Assembly (NCBI GenBank): GCA_911387785.2
Contig: OU426979.1
Coordinates: 121,788,579-121,852,578 of the forward strand
Direction: 5' to 3'
Length of the DNA: 64,000 nt
Source of the DNA: Aelia acuminata
Taxonomy: Eukaryota > Arthropoda > Insecta > Hemiptera > Pentatomidae
Part shown: piece by piece, positions 1-11,900 of the stretch
Position numbering within the stretch: position 1 is the first letter of the stretch
Layout of the letters: the number at the start of each line of letters is the position of its first letter
Notes under the pieces: generated by a model
The model's input: the letters and a program-made list of their open reading frames with translations, nothing else
What the model was told of the DNA's origin: nothing
Database searches by the model: none
Translations under genes and position numbers: made by a program

Positions 1-1329
1 TGTAGAGCTTCCCGTCGAGCAGCTTTCTTGGGATTTCCTCTTTTGACATTCTGGCTGTGTGGCCGGCCCAACGCAGCCTCCCAAGCTTGATGCACCTCAT
101 TACATCCGCCTCCCCATACAGGTCATATATCTCCCTGTTCGTCCTCCTTCTCCAAATCTCACCGACTTTAACTGGTCCAAAGATCCGACGAAGGATCTTT
201 CTTTCAAATATTAATATATCTTTTTCCTCAGTGCTTGACAGGGTCCATGTTTCGGAACCGTATGTGAGTACAGGCCTAATGAGGGTCTTATAGAGGAGAC
301 ATTTCGTACGTCGAGAGATTGCACTGTTTACTAAGGCCAAAAAAACACCTGTTTGCCATTATTATTCGCTGTTTAATTTCCAGAGATATTCTGTTTTCAC
401 AGCTTACTACAGCTCCCAGATATGTAAAATGGTCCACATTAAGAAAGGTAAACGGAAAAGGGCCCAAGCCACAGGCACTCGAACAGCGTTCTCTGCTCCA
501 GGTCCTGCGCGCATATACATGGTTTTTTCCTGGTTTACGCTCATTCCCATAGTCTCTGCAGCTTCAGCCAACTTTAAAAATGCATTTTTTAGAGATTCAA
601 AGGAGCGCGCTACTAGGTCTATGTCGTCAGCAAATCCTAGTATTTGCGTCAGCCTGTAGAAGATAGTGTCGGTAGTCTGGATTCCCGAGTTACGTATCAC
701 CTTCTCCAGGGCCAGGTTAAACAATAGGCAGGCAAGACCATCACCCTGCCTAATTCCTCGCGTGGAATCAAATTCAGGCGATAAGTCTGACTGTACTCGA
801 ACTGTGCACCTAGCATCATCCACAGTCATTTTAATCAGGCGGACAAGTTTCCGAGGAACTCCAAGGTCACATAGGGCTGCATACAGTTGAGGTCTCTTGA
901 TGCTATCGTATGCACTCCTGAAGTCTATGAACAGGTGGTGGGTGGTCATCCTGTACTCTTGAGACTTTTCTAATATCATCCGGAGGCTAAACATCTGATC
1001 AACTGTGGACCTTCCACCTCTGAACCCTGCCTGATATTTACCAATCACCCTCTCAGCTATCGGGAGAAGTTTGCGGTAGATGATGTTCGAAAAGATCTTA
1101 TAAGCACACTGAAGGAGTGAGATACCACGGTAATTGGAGCAATCCAGGATATTGCCCTTCTTGTGAAGTGGATAAATTATAACTTTCTTCCACTGATTTG
1201 GCATTTTCTCTTCAACACAGATGGTGAGGATAATGTCGTAGAGGGCTCTCTGGAACTTCTCACCACCATGCTTAAGTAGCTCTGAAGGAATCCCATCCTC
1301 TCCTGGGGCTTTGTTATTGTTCAGCCTGA
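1..1329 (-). mobile_element. RTE-like non-LTR retrotransposon, 3' portion
   Basis: The minus strand carries the second half of a LINE ORF2: reverse transcriptase, then the C-terminal region usual for this clade (GPVKVGEIWRRR, then RLRWAGHTARM near position 70). The window begins inside the element, so its 3' end is off-window. Coding similarity stops abruptly at about 1329, where a hAT transposase begins on the opposite strand, so the element is 5' truncated or interrupted there. The clade (RTE/BovB-like) is inferred from motif style, not from a tree. It resembles the fragment at 26515-27176 but is a different family. Confidence 0.8.
3..1326 (-). pseudogene. LINE ORF2 fragment: reverse transcriptase and C-terminal region
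   Basis: An open frame runs on the minus strand from about 1326 down to 407. It begins with a typical pre-RT segment (NNKAPGEDGIPSELLKHGG) and continues through the RT fingers and palm. Counting from the Met at 1204: FRGGRS at about residues 61-66, motif A IDFRSAYD at 93-100, motif B GIRQGDGLACLLFNL at 150-164, and motif C FADDIDL at 191-197, so the catalytic aspartates are present. The frame is lost near 407-440. Recognisable C-terminal peptides (TYGSETWTLS, VGEIWRRR, WAGHTARM) continue in another frame to position 3, so at least one frameshift separates RT from the C-terminus. No endonuclease domain is present because of the 5' truncation. The family's known role is target-primed reverse transcription; this copy is inactive. 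There is no host-gene context. Confidence 0.8.
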
Positions 1330-2840
1330 TTTAGTTTGAATCAACATGAATTCGAAGATTTGATTTCCCGGTTTGTCGTGAGCTCAATGGTACCGTTTCG
1401 TTTAGTTGAGGACAAATGGTTTTCAGAAATTTTTGAAAGACTTCAAATTGAGAGGTATTCACTTAAAGTGCCAAGTAGACGTGCTCTTCTAAGAAACATT
1501 GAAAAAACATTTGATGATCAAAACCTCATCGTGAAGAATTTATTGAAGGGTGTTGACTATGTATGTACAACGGCTGATATTTGGTCAGGGAAACGGCGAA
1601 GTTTCTTGGGAGTTACAGTGCACTGGATAAGGGATAATTACGAGAGGGAGTCGGAGGCACTGGCCTGCAGAAAATTCAAAAGTCCCCACAACTTTGATAA
1701 AATTGCGAGTGAGCTGCAGCTGATTCATTCGAATTTTGGTTTGAGCCCCACAAAAATTGTAGCTACCGTCTCAGACTATGGATCAAATTTTGTGGAGGCT
1801 TTTAAAAAGTTTGGGGTTGACAAAAATTTAACAGCATCAAGCACAGAAAGTAATATGTTACCAAATGATGAAGATATTGAAGAACAGGAAAATGAAAGTG
1901 ATTCGTCCTCCAATTCCGCATCAGAGTCAGGCTACCGAACTGAACATGTGCTACATGAACACGAGTGTAACGCTATCGGTGGATCGCCATTACGTGTACC
2001 AAATCTTCAATTTTCTGACATCATGGCACGTATTCTCCCCGAACACGTAAGATGTTGTTCTCATACACTCAATTTGTATGCTACCGTGTATGCTCCGATA
2101 TCCATAAAGTTATTGCCAATCAACCAACGTTGGCGAATATGCACAAATCGGTGATGTCTAAATGTAATGCTCTTTGGAGCTTCGCTTCAAGACCGAAATC
2201 TAGTCAAATTCTGCAAGAAATACTGGGGCATTCGCTATCAAGGCCAGGAGAAACCCGTTGGAACTCGGTTTACGATTCGCTCCAACAAATCATTACAACT
2301 GAGGAAAAAGCTCCTCAACTATACCGGCAGCTAAAAGTTAAACAATCTCAGCAATTGTCTAATTCAGACTTTCTCTACATAAAAGAATATATTAAGTGCT
2401 CGACCCCATTAGCAGTTGTACTCGACTTATTGCAAAGTGAGAAAAATATATTTTTCGGCATTCTTATTCCTTCTCTAGTAAGTCTAAAAATTAAACTTCA
2501 GGCTCTGCAACAAAAACCATGGTTGTATTGCCAGGCCATCATAGACAGCTATGTTTGCAGCGTTCAAAAACGATTCGACCAATACTTCAAAATATCGACT
2601 CCACTTGCAGAAAAGGCTGCTGTCGCAGCTTTCTTCAATCCATTGTTTAAAAAGCGGTGGCTAACCTCCCTTAGTAGCGTCCATCATGACAGAGACTTGA
2701 AAGTTTTTACAGCTGCAGTTGCTAAAGTGATTCAAGAACAAAAAGAAGAAATTCCAAATGAAAGCGAGCTATGGGAAGAAATACCACCACATTATTTTGG
2801 TTTTTTCGACTTCGGAGGTAACGAAGAACCACCATTTTAA
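1330..2840 (+). pseudogene. hAT-superfamily transposase, 5'-truncated and frameshifted
   Basis: Two overlapping open frames together encode most of a hAT (Ac-like) transposase RNase H-fold domain. The first (1330-2154, no ATG at its start) has TTADIWSGKRR (first catalytic Asp region), VSDYGSNF (second Asp region) and HVRCCSHTLNL, the hallmark before the hAT insertion domain. The second (from about 2085 to 2840, the next frame) continues with KVIANQPTLANMHKS, RPGETRWNSVYDSL and EKAAVAAFFNPLFKKRW. The match switches frame once, at about 2085-2095. The N-terminal BED zinc finger is missing, and so is the C-terminal dimerisation segment with its usual SERxFS motif; the frame ends at a stop after GNEEPPF. 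The known function of the family is cut-and-paste DNA transposition. This copy cannot encode a full enzyme. Confidence 0.82.
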
Positions 2841-2933
2841 AAAGTTTCTTATTTGTTTAGTTTATTTCATATATACTAAAGTGGTCTTTAAATATCAATA
2901 CATTTAAAAAGACATTCTATATTTTCATTCAAC

Positions 2934-2964
2934 AATAAACTCGACGAGGAAAAAAAAAAAAAAA
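2934..2964 (+). other. AATAAA signal followed by an A15 run
   Basis: AATAAA lies at 2934-2939 and an uninterrupted run of 15 A at 2950-2964, about 95-110 bases after the transposase stop codon and on the same strand. The spacing fits a polyadenylated transcript 3' end. It may mark the end of a reverse-transcribed hAT mRNA, or be chance in AT-rich DNA. Confidence 0.4.
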
Positions 2965-4779
2965 GAACTTTCAGTTCGATTTCACACTATGTATTATCAA
3001 TGAAATTGACTTTTTCAGAGGAGGTTAAGAGTATAATTATTCAATTAAATAAATATTCCTACATATCTAATGACGGAGGGGCAGTTAAATATTTGATTTT
3101 GGTAAGATACGTCGTTGTTTCGAAATAATATATCGGTGATTCTACAGAAGTTGAGAAACATAAATATATTTCCTATTTAAGTAATATTTCATTATATTGC
3201 AGAAGGGTTATGTCATCTAGCTCAAAAATGATCACTGATTATAGGTAAAAAAATCGCATTTTGCGGCTAAATGATTAGCACACATTTTTTTATATGCAAA
3301 CGAAATCGAACTTTTCTGGTTATAACTCAAACACCATTCATCTTCAGGAAAATTTTACTATTTTCAAACATTATCATTTCAATTTAAAATGGAATGAGTG
3401 AGTTGCTCAAAGTTAAAATCGGTTAAATTGTTGCGCCAAAACCGATTAACAATCAACGACAATTTGTGCCAATAATTATCAATAATTCTAGCAGAAACAG
3501 GGATTATGCTCATGTTTCAACAACCGCTATTGGGCTACTCCATTTTTAAAACTTTACATATAAATGTTCTAAAAATACGAATTTTCAAGAAAACGAGCTC
3601 CTTAATTAGCGAAAAGGAAAATTAGTTCTTTCGTGTATACAGAAGCTAATCAAAACGTGAAATTATTGTTTAAGCTTAGTAGAATAAAATCCTCAAAATT
3701 TATTGATATTTTATCGGTTTCTTGAATGTAACTCCTTGATCACACTGTGACTACGCAACCCGGGATCCCTTCGTCGTGCCTTCTTGGTGGTCGCGCCCTA
3801 AGTTGAGTACCACTGTTACAGAGGATAACATCGACAGTAGCCCACCAAATCCTGACCATAATTTTTTCTCGGTGGAAGATGGGTTGTAGCCTTCTTGTCT
3901 CATATAAGATTTGTCATCACACATCACCAGGCGATTGAGAAATGGTCAAAAACTTGACAGATTGCTTAACGGCTAATGTTTTGGAGGGAGTTTAAAGAGA
4001 CGTTGTCAACCGCAGAATGGTCCCTACGACTTTCTTGTCTCCCAAGGAAGCAATGCTACACAATACATTCTTTAATGCACCCCCTCTCCCCCCCATTTCA
4101 TTCGGCAAGACAACGAGGTGGACCAGGGCCTAGGTTGCAGTGAGTGCTAGGTTTCGGCTATGAAGAAAATTCCTTGTGGTATTGAATACAGCTCGTTTGG
4201 GATAAGAGTGATGACTCGACGCTCAGAAAACATGAATCCATCAAAAAATTTAATATTATTAAAATATTTTGCTAAAATAATGGAGATGATCGATTAAATC
4301 ACACATTAGACCAATTCTGTTGTGGGCATTGATTAAAGAATTTCTCATAGTTTCCAACGGACCAAGAACAACTTACTTAATATAATGTATGTCATAAAAT
4401 GTACTTAATGAATGTAAGCAATAATGCTATCTATGTTAATACGAAGTAAAATGTAGTTTAGGATTGGAACAACTTAAAAACAAAGGTTAATAATACTTAT
4501 GCAAATAGATGTTTTCAAAGCTTACTTCAAGAACAAGAAAAAAGTAAATTAGAAAGTGTATAATTTTGGTTTAGAATTAATATAAACGTTAATTAAAACC
4601 ATTAAAAAAAAAAAATTCTTCAGAAAATAATTTTTATTTGTACCCCATGTTATCATTGTTGACTATTAAATTGGCGTAATAACGAGTATTAATTAAAATA
4701 TCTAAAATTAATTATTTTATTGAAAGTATTTATAGAAACACAAAATAAAAATAGCAAAAACATGTGATTTAATTAGACG
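2965..4779. other. Gene-free stretch with one GC-richer island
   Basis: No credible coding sequence was seen. Most is AT-rich. About 3735-4210 is clearly richer in GC than its surroundings (including a CCCGGG-containing stretch near 3770 and a C-rich tract near 4081-4096), which suggests a separate inserted or decayed element that I could not identify. The interval could be interior hAT DNA, because a hAT terminus follows at 4998. Confidence 0.4.
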
Positions 4780-4998
4780 TTGCTTAACAAATGTAGTTGC
4801 CGCTCTAAAACTACATTTACAACTACTTGTTGTATTTGCCATTCCCAACTACTTTTTTCCAACTTCTGTAGTTGTAGTTTTAAATTACAACTACTTAACT
4901 GGTAGTTGAAAAATATTAGTTGCGCGCTTCCAACTACAAACTACATGTAATTGTCTGCGTAGTTAATTACAAATGTAGTTAACTACTGCCCAACTCTG
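4780..4998 (+). repeat. Right terminus of a hAT element with subterminal ACTAC/GTAGT motifs
   Basis: Read from the right end on the minus strand, the sequence begins CAGAGTTGGGCAGTAGTTAA. This is a typical hAT terminal inverted repeat (CAGRGTTGGGCA style). Inside it lie at least a dozen short CAACTAC/GTAGTTG motifs in both orientations, as expected for transposase-binding subterminal repeats. The end at 4998 falls precisely where the R1 coding sequence stops, so the hAT inserted into the R1 copy. The 8 bases CCTCTCAG at 4999-5006 would be the right-hand target-site duplicate. The matching left end was not found in the window. Confidence 0.65.
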
Positions 4999-7141
4999 CC
5001 TCTCAGGAGGATGGCCTGAGTCTTTGCCGTGGCCTGGCGCACTGACTCAGCACTGACTACTACACTGGCGCACCTTTCAGCTTCTTGCTTTACTCCGGCT
5101 CTGCTGTTAGACGCCACTACAGCCGCAAGGTCATCGACGTATGCCGTTGCTGGACCGCTCTTCCTCGAGGACTCCCAACAACTCGTCGAATACCAGCTTC
5201 CATAGAGCTGGGCCAAGGACTGATGCTTGAGGGCATCCCCTCTCTATGGAAGCTTCAAACTCGTTAGAAGTACCTCTTATCTTAACGAATCTATCCTGGA
5301 GGTAGCTGCGTATGAGTGTATATAAGTTGCTGGGAGCGTCGTACTTCTGTAGCTGGTGGAGGACTCGCGGCCACCAGACGCTGTCAAAGGCGGAGGATAT
5401 GTCGAAGAGCAGCAACATGACATACCGCTCCGCCCTCTGTTCAACGTCTGCGCGAACCTGAAGCAAAGCATCAGCGGTTCCCTTTCCCATAGTAGAACCG
5501 TATTGCCGTGGATGACTGGCTCGAGTAAGTACTGGTCGTAGACTTGTTAATATAAGATGCTCCAGGACCTTGCTCATCACAGGGAGGAGACATATAGGCC
5601 CTTATGACTTAGGGAGCTGCTTGTCCCTGCCTCCACCCTTGTAGAGTACTCTCAAATCGGCGATCTTCCATTTCCTTGGGAAGTATCCCCTATCTAGGCA
5701 ATCATTGAATATTTCCAAGAGCCTGCCTTCCATATAAGGAATACTGTTCTTTAAGATCGCCGCCTCTATTGTATCTAGTCTTGGAGCGCGGCCAGTTTTT
5801 TGTCTATCCACAGCAAGACGGAGATCATATATGTCCCATGGTCAACAAAAGTCTGTAACAGGGGGGTATGCCGTAGTGTGTCTCACGAATTGTTCCTCCT
5901 CATTGTCCTGGGATGGGTCGTCCCTGGGTTACGTCGCCTGAACGTAGATGCTAGATGCCTCATTAAGAGTATTTGCTTGGGAAACTCCGTCAGAAAGGGC
6001 TGCTATCGTCTGGGGAGGGGTCATCTTACACATTGCCACCTTGTAGGGTATACCCCAAGGATTCTTGGTGGACTCTTCCACGATGAATTCATCCCAGGAC
6101 CTATGTTTCCATGAACGCACTTCATATCGGTACACCTTGGCCTTAGACTTGTACTCATTCCGAAGTGCAGCGCGCCTCTCGTCACATCTGCACTTCTGGT
6201 ACAATCGCCGGGCCCTGTAGAGCTCTCTCTTCATACTAATTAATCCCGGCGTCCACCATGGGACAGGTCGAGCCCTCGCTTTCCGATGGTGGAGAGAGTT
6301 TTCTGCAGCGTCAAGGATAGCACTTGTGACCCTGGATACTCTGTTGTCCAGGTTACTTGTACTATCTGATTCTTCCCAATCCTGATCGGCAAGTTCTCCC
6401 TCCAGCATACATCGGAAAGCACACCAGTCGGTTTTGTGGGTTATATAACCCTCACCTTTACCGTGGGAACCCCTTGAATCTTGCACTATACTAAATATCA
6501 AGGCTTTGTGGTCATAACTGGTTTCTGATTTGAGGGTCCAATCGATAATGTATCTTGTGAGTGTCGGTGATGTTAGCGTGAGGTCAATCCAACTGTCACC
6601 CATGCCACCAGTAAACGTGAGGATGGTAGAGACATCATTTACTACGACTAATTGACTACTCGCAATAAATTCACCGAGCTGAGCGCTCCTTCTATTCGTC
6701 CGATTGGAACCCCAAACCGTGTTCCAGGAATTGGTATCTGAGCAAATTATCACATTCCTGCTTCGACTTGTGATAATTTTCATGGCAGTCATATTTTTAT
6801 GTCATATTCGATGTCTTACCGATAGGTAGGTATGCAGAAACTAGGATGAAGGATATACCACCCCACTTAATATAGCATGCTACCATATCTGCCATGGAGT
6901 ATTGCCTCAGTTCCACCACGTCGAGGTTCGGGTTATTAACCACGATGGCAGCTTTAGGCCTCCTCTCTTCACTGCCTAGAGCTATAACTCTCGACGTGAG
7001 ACCAAATCCCGTGACCATATTCCCACGGCAGGTCGGTTCCTGGACCGCCAAGATGTCATATCGTTGACAGAGAACACAAAGCTCATCTGCTACAATCCTT
7101 CGGCGGCCCATATTGAGCTGGAGAACGGTAATTTTATTCAT
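4999..7141 (-). pseudogene. R1-type ORF2: endonuclease plus reverse transcriptase, broken
   Basis: ORF2 starts at 7141 with ATG overlapping the end of ORF1. The endonuclease N-terminus includes LQLNMGRRR and LAVQEPT; after a frame change near 6795 come SDTNSWNTVWGS, WIDLTLTSP and SYDHKALIF, so the DxN and DH catalytic signatures are visible. The linker and RT follow: NPWGIPYKVAMC, then an in-frame stop near 5929, GRAPRLDTIEAAI, a stop at 5602-5604 within what should be the YRPICLLP motif, motif A LLFDISSAFDSVWW, motif B GCPQASVLGPALWKLVFDEL, another frame change near 5155-5165, and motif C AYVDDLAAVV. The frame ends at AILLRG where the hAT joins. The RT motif B Gly is Ala (QAS instead of QGS). 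The family's role is target-primed reverse transcription; this copy is dead. Confidence 0.82.
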
Positions 7142-7820
7142 AATAGGTTCTTTTAGCCACCTCTTTGCACCATGACAAGTGTATCGGGCAATCTCGGCTA
7201 CCTACCTTGTGTTTCGACAATTTTGGGTGGACATTTGATCGCATACAATTAATACAAGTCGGGTCAACCCTTAATTGTTTCTGGGGGCAATCTTTTGTTA
7301 CTTGACCACTGACTGCACACCAGATACATATTACGGCATCCCCTGGGCATGTTGCCCTGGTGTGTTCGTAGCCTTGACACTTGGTGCACCGAGGGGCGTC
7401 AAGATAGTCCTTGAATGTCAAGGACCACCATCCTCCATTCAAATTACCTATCTCCAGCAGTTGGAACCGAATCATTGGGTGTACTTCTAGGAACTAATTC
7501 TTCGTTTATCCGTTCCTAGCAATAGAGGAAAAAAGGGGCCGGATATCGTCACTCACCAATAACTTGGGGACCGACTTCTCGGGTATTCTTCCCCACAGAA
7601 ATCTGGCGAGTTCTTCCGAGCCTCATAAATGGGGCACACCCCTCACCTCCATCTTAGGTTTTTTCCTCAATGCTAACCTCGCTTGGAGACCGTTTTCGCT
7701 CAACGCCATTCTATAACTTTCGTGGCGTGAGAACTATCTTCTATTCGAACTAAAATTGAGTCTCCCTTCGTTTTTCGAACAATCGAGGCACACTCTCCCT
7801 TCTCCTGCTCTCAGCAGTTA
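7134..7820 (-). pseudogene. R1-type ORF1 (gag-like, CCHC zinc knuckles), broken
   Basis: The open part (7134-7475) has three cysteine clusters of the R1/Jockey gag kind: CTKCQGYEHTRATC, CIWCAVSGQVTKDC, and CINCMR with a distal SRDC. It ends in TAA within ATGAATAA, so ORF1 and the ORF2 start overlap by 8 bases in different frames, the usual R1 arrangement. Upstream, gag-like peptides continue in changing frames (ECASIVRKTKGDSILVRIED, ARLALRKKPKMEVRGVP, GRIPEKSVPKLLVSDDIRP) to about 7820. The N-terminal half is therefore decayed. The known role is an RNA-binding nucleoprotein subunit of the retrotransposon particle. Confidence 0.72.
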
Positions 7821-7830
7821 AGGTAAAATT

Positions 7831-8954
7831 AAGTGAGGTAAAGTAATCTGGTAACCTAACTTTAAAACTTTAAACCTTTACTCACCTTTCACTAATTTAC
7901 TGTTTGTTACTTTTTAACTTATAAAGTTGATGCAATTAGCTGGGGTAGCTTACAGAAGCTAAAAGATAAAATTTAGATAACTTGGTCCAATCTAACCTTC
8001 ACACTGATAATCAAAAAATAATCTTCAACGAAAATTTAGATTTAAAAGCAAATAAATTTAACTGAACATAACAAGAACTCTATAAACATAGAACAAAAAC
8101 TAACAATAACATGGAATATAACAGGAAACTTGATGAAAAACTTAACGCAAAATACAAGCACAATAGACACCTTAGTTAACCTCAATCCAACCTCCGACTA
8201 TGGGGGGTAATATAACTATAAGATTATACGTCAGCAGAAGCGTAGAAACACCTGTTTCCAAGTTATCTAGCTGGAATGACTGGCAATTTAAATCACTGTT
8301 ACCTGTGACTCACAAAGTTAGCCTACTAGCAATGAATATAGAAAGCAGAAGTTTAGTTTTAATTTTTTTTATCATCATCAAAACTCTGTATTTCTCAATA
8401 TCTTATTATTTTTTTTTTTGTGATACCATTTTATTTAATGTTGTTTTTTTATAATGTTTAGATTTAAAGTTTGGTAAATCTGTGTTAAATGTTGTTAACA
8501 TTGTTAAGTAAGGTTGCGAGTGAAGCAAAATGTTAAGCGTATGCATTTCAGTTTGCATGATAAGCCGACGGCTCAAGTGGATAGGATGTGAGCATAATCC
8601 TGGGTTAATTGCCCTTCTGGAGTAGCACTGACTATAACTCGCCTTCTATTGTCACAGCTAAAGCTTTGCAGATGGCCAAACTTCTATAAATTAGTGCAAA
8701 ACACGGTAGGATTTCGGGATCGTATCGCAAGGAGAAGGTAAAAGGCTTTAAATAAGTGAAAATATCCTTAAATTATAGAGCAACAATCTCTAATTGCCAA
8801 CATTTTATTCCTTATCTAATTATCTCGGAGCAATTTATTAAAAGTAAACCAAAAGTTAAATTAAAGTTTGTGTATGATTGTCTTCAAAACATTCATTAAT
8901 TGATATAATCGAATTCATAATCGGTATTGTTTACTAGTTTAGTAAACATATAGA
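7831..8954. other. Gene-free AT-rich stretch
   Basis: No coding sequence was seen. About 8570-8625 has a weak tRNA-like head (GGCTCAAGTGG as box A, GGTTAATTGCCC as a poor box B), possibly a decayed SINE. The rest is AT-rich with a T run near 8408-8420. Confidence 0.35.
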
Positions 8955-11900
8955 TGCTATCTTGCTCAGTGATTTCTCTAATCCAGATGTTACAGTAGTA
9001 CAGGTTATGATTGGAAAGGTTCCGTATATTTTTATCTCAGCCTACTTTGATATCAATATTGATGTTTTTGAGGACACTGATAACCTAAAACGCATTATCG
9101 ATGCATTTCCAGATCGATTTATCGTCGTTGGTGCGGATACTAACTGTCGATCCAGATTGTGGTATGATTGCACGACAAATAATCGTGGTAGGTCACTTGA
9201 AAATTTCATCATAAACAACGATTTAAATATTTGTAATAAAGATTCTGGCTTACCTACATTTTTCAGTTCTCGAGGCCAAAGTAATATTGACTTAACCTTT
9301 ACAAATATGCATGCTCTTAATAAAGTCAACAATTGGCGCATACTAGAAGATGAAAACTTCTCAGATCATTCCACTATTCAATTTTCTTTGGATTTAAATT
9401 CTTCCGTTATTGTCAGAACCCATTGGAAACTATATAGAACTAAAAACGCAGATTGGGATAAATTCGTTAATAATTTAAAAAGTATATTCTGTAAGGATTT
9501 AAAATTCAGGAAACCGAAAATTTAGATTATCAATTAAATTTAAAAATAAATAATATGGCCTTTGACGTGTTCATCCAAATGTTTTTCCGGCTATTCACCA
9601 AAACGTGCAATAAATCATTTAAAATTATCAATAGTAACATTTTCAAACTAACTCCGACCCAGAAACTAAATCCTTGGTGGAATGATAAGCTGGAAGCTCT
9701 GCGGAAATCAACCAACAAAGCCCGCAGGATATACCAGAAAACAAAATCTAACGATGTCACAAGAGCCTGTAAGCGTCTTGAATACTTAACACTCAAACGT
9801 GAATATTCGAAATCTATTAGGGCAAGTAAAATGGAATCGTGGAAAGAATATTGTGACACTATTCCTACAAGGAATCCATGGAAATGGCCTTATAAATATG
9901 CTGCCGGGAAAATGCCCCAGCAACTTAATTTAAATACTTTAAAAAAGCCAGACGGGTCATATACTAACACCTTGGAAGAAACTTATTCCTATATTTTGGA
10001 CACAATAATTAGACAAGATGACCTAACCACTGATTCACACGCTATCATGCGACAGTCTGTGGAGATTTTACCCGATACCGACGACGACATCCCTCTGAAT
10101 GAGTTAGAATTATCAGATGTAATCAATAACCTCAATGATAACAAAGCTCCAGGCATTGGCGGCATTACCTCCTCAATATATAAAAAATTATACGAAACTT
10201 TTCCACAAACCATGTACAATATTTATGAAACATGTTTCAGGCGAGGAATTTTTCCAGGTATTTGGAAAAAATCAAAGCTAGTTCTGATTAGTAAACCAGG
10301 CAAGAAAATAGGAGATATAACCTCACTTAGGCCTATATGTCTGATCCCAACTGGAGGCAAAGTCTTGGAAAAAATATGTTGAGTGAAAACCAATTCGGGT
10401 TCACGCTGCAAAAAAGCACTACCCATGCACTTTACAAAGTTAATCAAATTATTCGTAATTCCTTAGATAACAAACAGCACAGTGTACTAATATCTTTAGA
10501 CATCAGTGGAGCGTTCGATAGTGCATGGTGGTCGTCAATATGGAGTTCCCTTAAGCGATTCCAATGTCCAAAAAACATTTACAGGATTCTGAGAGATTAT
10601 CTGAGCGATAGATCTGTTTGTCTAGTTTCAAACAACTATACAATGATACGTAATCAATCAATTGGAACACCCCAGGGCTCCTGCTGTTCTCCGCTCCTAT
10701 GGAACTTACTCGTTGACTCACTACTGAAAGAAAGATTACCACCTAATTTTACTCTCTTAGCTTTTGCAGATGACATACTCATCATAATAACTTCGGAACA
10801 TTTTCAACATTTACAAACAATAATCGAAATAGTATCAAACAAAATAAACCATTGGGCACACTCACACAAACTGACATTTAACACACAAAAATCTAATTAC
10901 ATGATCATTACAAGGAAAAGACAAATTCCAGAACTTCAAATAACGATACAAAATACCCATCTTCGCAAAGTATCTACCTTAAAATATCTAGGGACAACAA
11001 TTGACGGAAAATTAACATGGAGCACTCATATAGACATACTACAAAACAAGCTCATTAAATTAATAAATTCCCTTTCCATAGCGGCCAGAGCAACCTGGGA
11101 GTTAAGAACAGAGGCTCTGGATATTCTGTATGGGGGCGCGATTTTACCTATCCTCGCCTATGGTATCGAAATTTGGTATCCTGCATTAAAAAAAGTGTAT
11201 AATATAAAAAAGTTGGAGAGGGTCCAGAGGCTGATGGCACTTAAAATTGCCAAAGGTTTCCGAACCCTCTCCGATGAAGCAGCCTTTGTCTTAGCCAAGA
11301 TGATTCCAATAAGTATATTAGCCGACTTTTATGTAAGTAAATTCCATTTATTATCCATAAAAACAGATATTGGAACTTTCAAATCTGATGACGTGGAACA
11401 CATTACAGACTACAAAGACTGGCCACATCCTACAAAATATCCAAGTATTATACTGAACTCTAACCACACCACAGATTTTGAAATATACACAGACGGTAGT
11501 AAGGATGGCGAATATGTAGGCTGCGCTAGTTTAATATTTGAAAATCGGATATTACAGAAAATTATAAAGTGTAGACTTGGCGCGGATTGTACGAATAACC
11601 AAGCCGAACAATTCGCCATTCTTAAGTCCTTAGAAAATTTAATAGACTTAAAAATCACAAATAAAACTATTAACGTACTAACCGACAGCCAATGTTCATT
11701 ACACATGATCGCAAACACACATTGCCATGCACCAATCATCGAGGAAATTCACAAACAATTAAGAAACCTGCAAACTGATGGAAATAATTGGATTTCATTT
11801 ACTTGGATAAAAGGGCACTCAGATATACCTGAGAATGATTTGGCAGACAAGGCTGCAAAAGCTGCTTCCAAAGACACTTCCCTGCCTATATCATACACAA

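Larger units (their letters stand above)
4999..7830 (-). mobile_element. R1-clade non-LTR retrotransposon, degenerate, 3' end cut by hAT
   Basis: The order on the minus strand is ORF1 with three cysteine knuckles, a short ORF1/ORF2 overlap, an APE-type endonuclease, then reverse transcriptase ending just after the YVDD motif. This is R1-clade architecture, and the clade is characteristic of arthropods. The copy carries several nonsense codons and frameshifts. Its RT thumb and C-terminus are missing because a hAT end abuts at 4998. The 5' boundary, about 7830, is estimated from where gag-like peptides fade. Confidence 0.82.

Noticed and set aside
1049..1056. CCTCTCAG as the left target duplicate matching 4999-5006
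   Set aside because: It lies inside the RTE reading frame with no hAT terminal sequence beside it. An 8-mer match is expected by chance in this span.
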